From the NCBI GenBank assembly GCA_030039105.1, contig JASHQO010000344.1, positions 1-6,509 on the forward strand: a stretch of 6,509 nt of DNA, written 5' to 3'. How positions within the stretch are numbered: the stretch's first letter is position 1; each line of letters begins with the position of its first letter. The notes under the pieces are model-generated. The model worked only from the letters and a program-made list of their open reading frames with translations, was not told the DNA's origin and searched no databases. Of this stretch, positions 5,554-6,509 are shown in pieces. Origin of the DNA: Xanthobacteraceae bacterium. Lineage in GTDB: Bacteria > Pseudomonadota > Alphaproteobacteria > Rhizobiales > Xanthobacteraceae. The translations under genes and the position numbers were made by a program.

Positions 5554-6411
5554 TCACCACTTCAACGCGTTCGTCACCGCGATCGGCGTGACGCCGGCTG
5601 CGGCAAAGGTTGCATCGAGCGCATCGAGATCGGGCGTGTTGCGGTCGCCGTAATCCTCGGCGTGCACGGCGGAGGTAACGAAGATGCTGTCGAGGCCGAG
5701 CGCCGCGGCGCCCTTGAGATCGGTACGCACCGAATCGCCGATCGCCAGCACGCGCTCGAGCGGCACCGCAGCGCCGCGCGCGGCTTTGGCGGTGGCGAGC
5801 GCGGTCTGATAGATCGGAGCATAGGGCTTGCCGCAATAAAGCACCTCGCCGCCGAGGGCGGCGTAGGCATCCGCCAAGGCGCCGGCGCAATAGACGAGTG
5901 CATCGCCGCGCTCGACCACGATGTCGGGATTGGCGCAGACCATGAACAGCGCGCGGCCACGCATGGCGGCGAGCATGTCGCGATAGCTCGCCGGCGTCTC
6001 GACGGTGTCATCGAACAAGCCGGAGCAGACCACGTAGTCGGCGGTTTCGGGCGGAGCGAAGGTGACATCGAGGCCGGCGAAGATCGGCTTGTCGCGCTCG
6101 GGCCCGAGGTGGAAGATGCTCTGACCGCGGCGGTCTTCGACGATGCCGCGGGTGGCGTCGCCGGCTGAGGCGATGGCGTTATAGGCGTCGCGCGGCACGG
6201 CGAGGCGATCGAGGATGCGGGCGACCGACGCGCCCGGCCGCGGCGCGTTGGTGATCAGGATCGCGGTGCCGCCCTTTTGACGAAAGCGCAACAGCGCGTC
6301 GCAGGCCGGCGCAAACGCCGCGACGCCGTTATGGATGACGCCCCAGACGTCGCACAGCAGCACGTCGTAGCTGGCCGCCAACGGCTCGAAATGTTCGATG
6401 AAATCCGGCAA
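5554..6411 (-). CDS. HAD superfamily class IIA (NagD-like) hydrolase, TIGR01459 type
   Basis: A 285-residue HAD-fold protein, a probable phosphatase acting on an unknown small phosphorylated substrate. Motif I is LLCDVWGVIHNG with nucleophile D21; motif II is ILITNAPRPG with T54; the motif III lysine is K195 in YCGKPYAPIY; motif IV is AIGDSVRTDLKGA with D226 and D231. The usual second aspartate of the DxD motif is W23, as I recall to be characteristic of this alphaproteobacterial subfamily (DVWGVxHNG). Between motifs II and III is the NagD-like cap. The start is the TTG at 6411-6409: the frame is closed by a TAA at 6453-6451, no ATG or GTG lies between, and GAGG (6425-6422) is ten bases upstream. 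It is convergent with cheY and on the same strand as ribF and ileS, but too far from them to share an obvious operon. Confidence 0.9.
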   Translation of the reverse strand: MPDFIEHFEPLAASYDVLLCDVWGVIHNGVAAFAPACDALLRFRQKGGTAILITNAPRPGASVARILDRLAVPRDAYNAIASAGDATRGIVEDRRGQSIFHLGPERDKPIFAGLDVTFAPPETADYVVCSGLFDDTVETPASYRDMLAAMRGRALFMVCANPDIVVERGDALVYCAGALADAYAALGGEVLYCGKPYAPIYQTALATAKAARGAAVPLERVLAIGDSVRTDLKGAAALGLDSIFVTSAVHAEDYGDRNTPDLDALDATFAAAGVTPIAVTNALKW

Positions 6412-6509
6412 GCGATAGCGACCTCGGCGCCTCGGGCAGGAGCGGCGTGCTTAGATCATTCGCGCACGATCATCAACCGGCGGGCACGGCGGCGCGGGCG
6501 TGGGCGGCG

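Noticed and set aside
6473..6509. Possible C-terminal tail of another minus-strand gene (eleven codons ending in TGA at 6475-6473)
   Set aside because: Too short to recognise; other frames are equally open in this GC-rich edge.
1..6509. tRNA, rRNA, CRISPR array, insertion sequence
   Set aside because: No cloverleaf, rRNA stretch, regularly spaced direct repeat or transposase-like frame was seen on either strand.

Overview
The window looks like chromosomal DNA of an alphaproteobacterium of the order Rhizobiales, most likely from the Bradyrhizobiaceae/Xanthobacteraceae neighbourhood. The basis is very high GC at third codon positions, the protein families present (a DUF883/YqjD-like and YqjE-like pair, a TIGR01459-type HAD protein, a CheY of alphaproteobacterial type), and palindromic repeats of a kind I recall from Bradyrhizobium and Rhodopseudomonas genomes. 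Genus level is inference.

Layout, left to right. Positions 1-1424 (minus) hold the first 474 codons of ileS, isoleucyl-tRNA synthetase; its 3' part lies outside the window. Diverging from it are three plus-strand genes: an AI-2E/PerM family membrane protein (1592-2689), a DUF883 membrane-anchored helical protein (2786-3178) and a small YqjE/holin-like membrane protein (3218-3670). Convergent with these is ribF (3689-4648, minus), the bifunctional riboflavin kinase/FAD synthetase. A 235-base divergent region with two hairpins and a CtrA-like motif separates ribF from a stand-alone cheY (4884-5294, plus). After cheY comes a 259-base stretch filled with palindromic repeat elements, then a convergent HAD-family hydrolase (5554-6411, minus). 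The last 98 bases hold only its upstream region and possibly the tail of another minus-strand gene.

Functionally this is mostly housekeeping DNA: tRNA charging, flavin cofactor synthesis, a chemotaxis response regulator and envelope/stress proteins. The minus-strand genes (HAD, ribF, ileS) all point the same way and are interrupted by plus-strand genes. The DUF883 and YqjE-like genes form a likely two-gene unit. A sequence resembling an EcfG general-stress promoter lies upstream of the first of them.

No new defence, mobile or biosynthetic system is visible. The most unusual signal is inside ileS: codons 235-394, which cover most of the CP1 proofreading domain, have GC in only 82 of 160 third positions (hand count), against 95-100% in most of the flanking 20-codon blocks. 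The reading frame and editing-site residues are intact. This looks like in-frame replacement of the editing domain by recombination from a lower-GC source.
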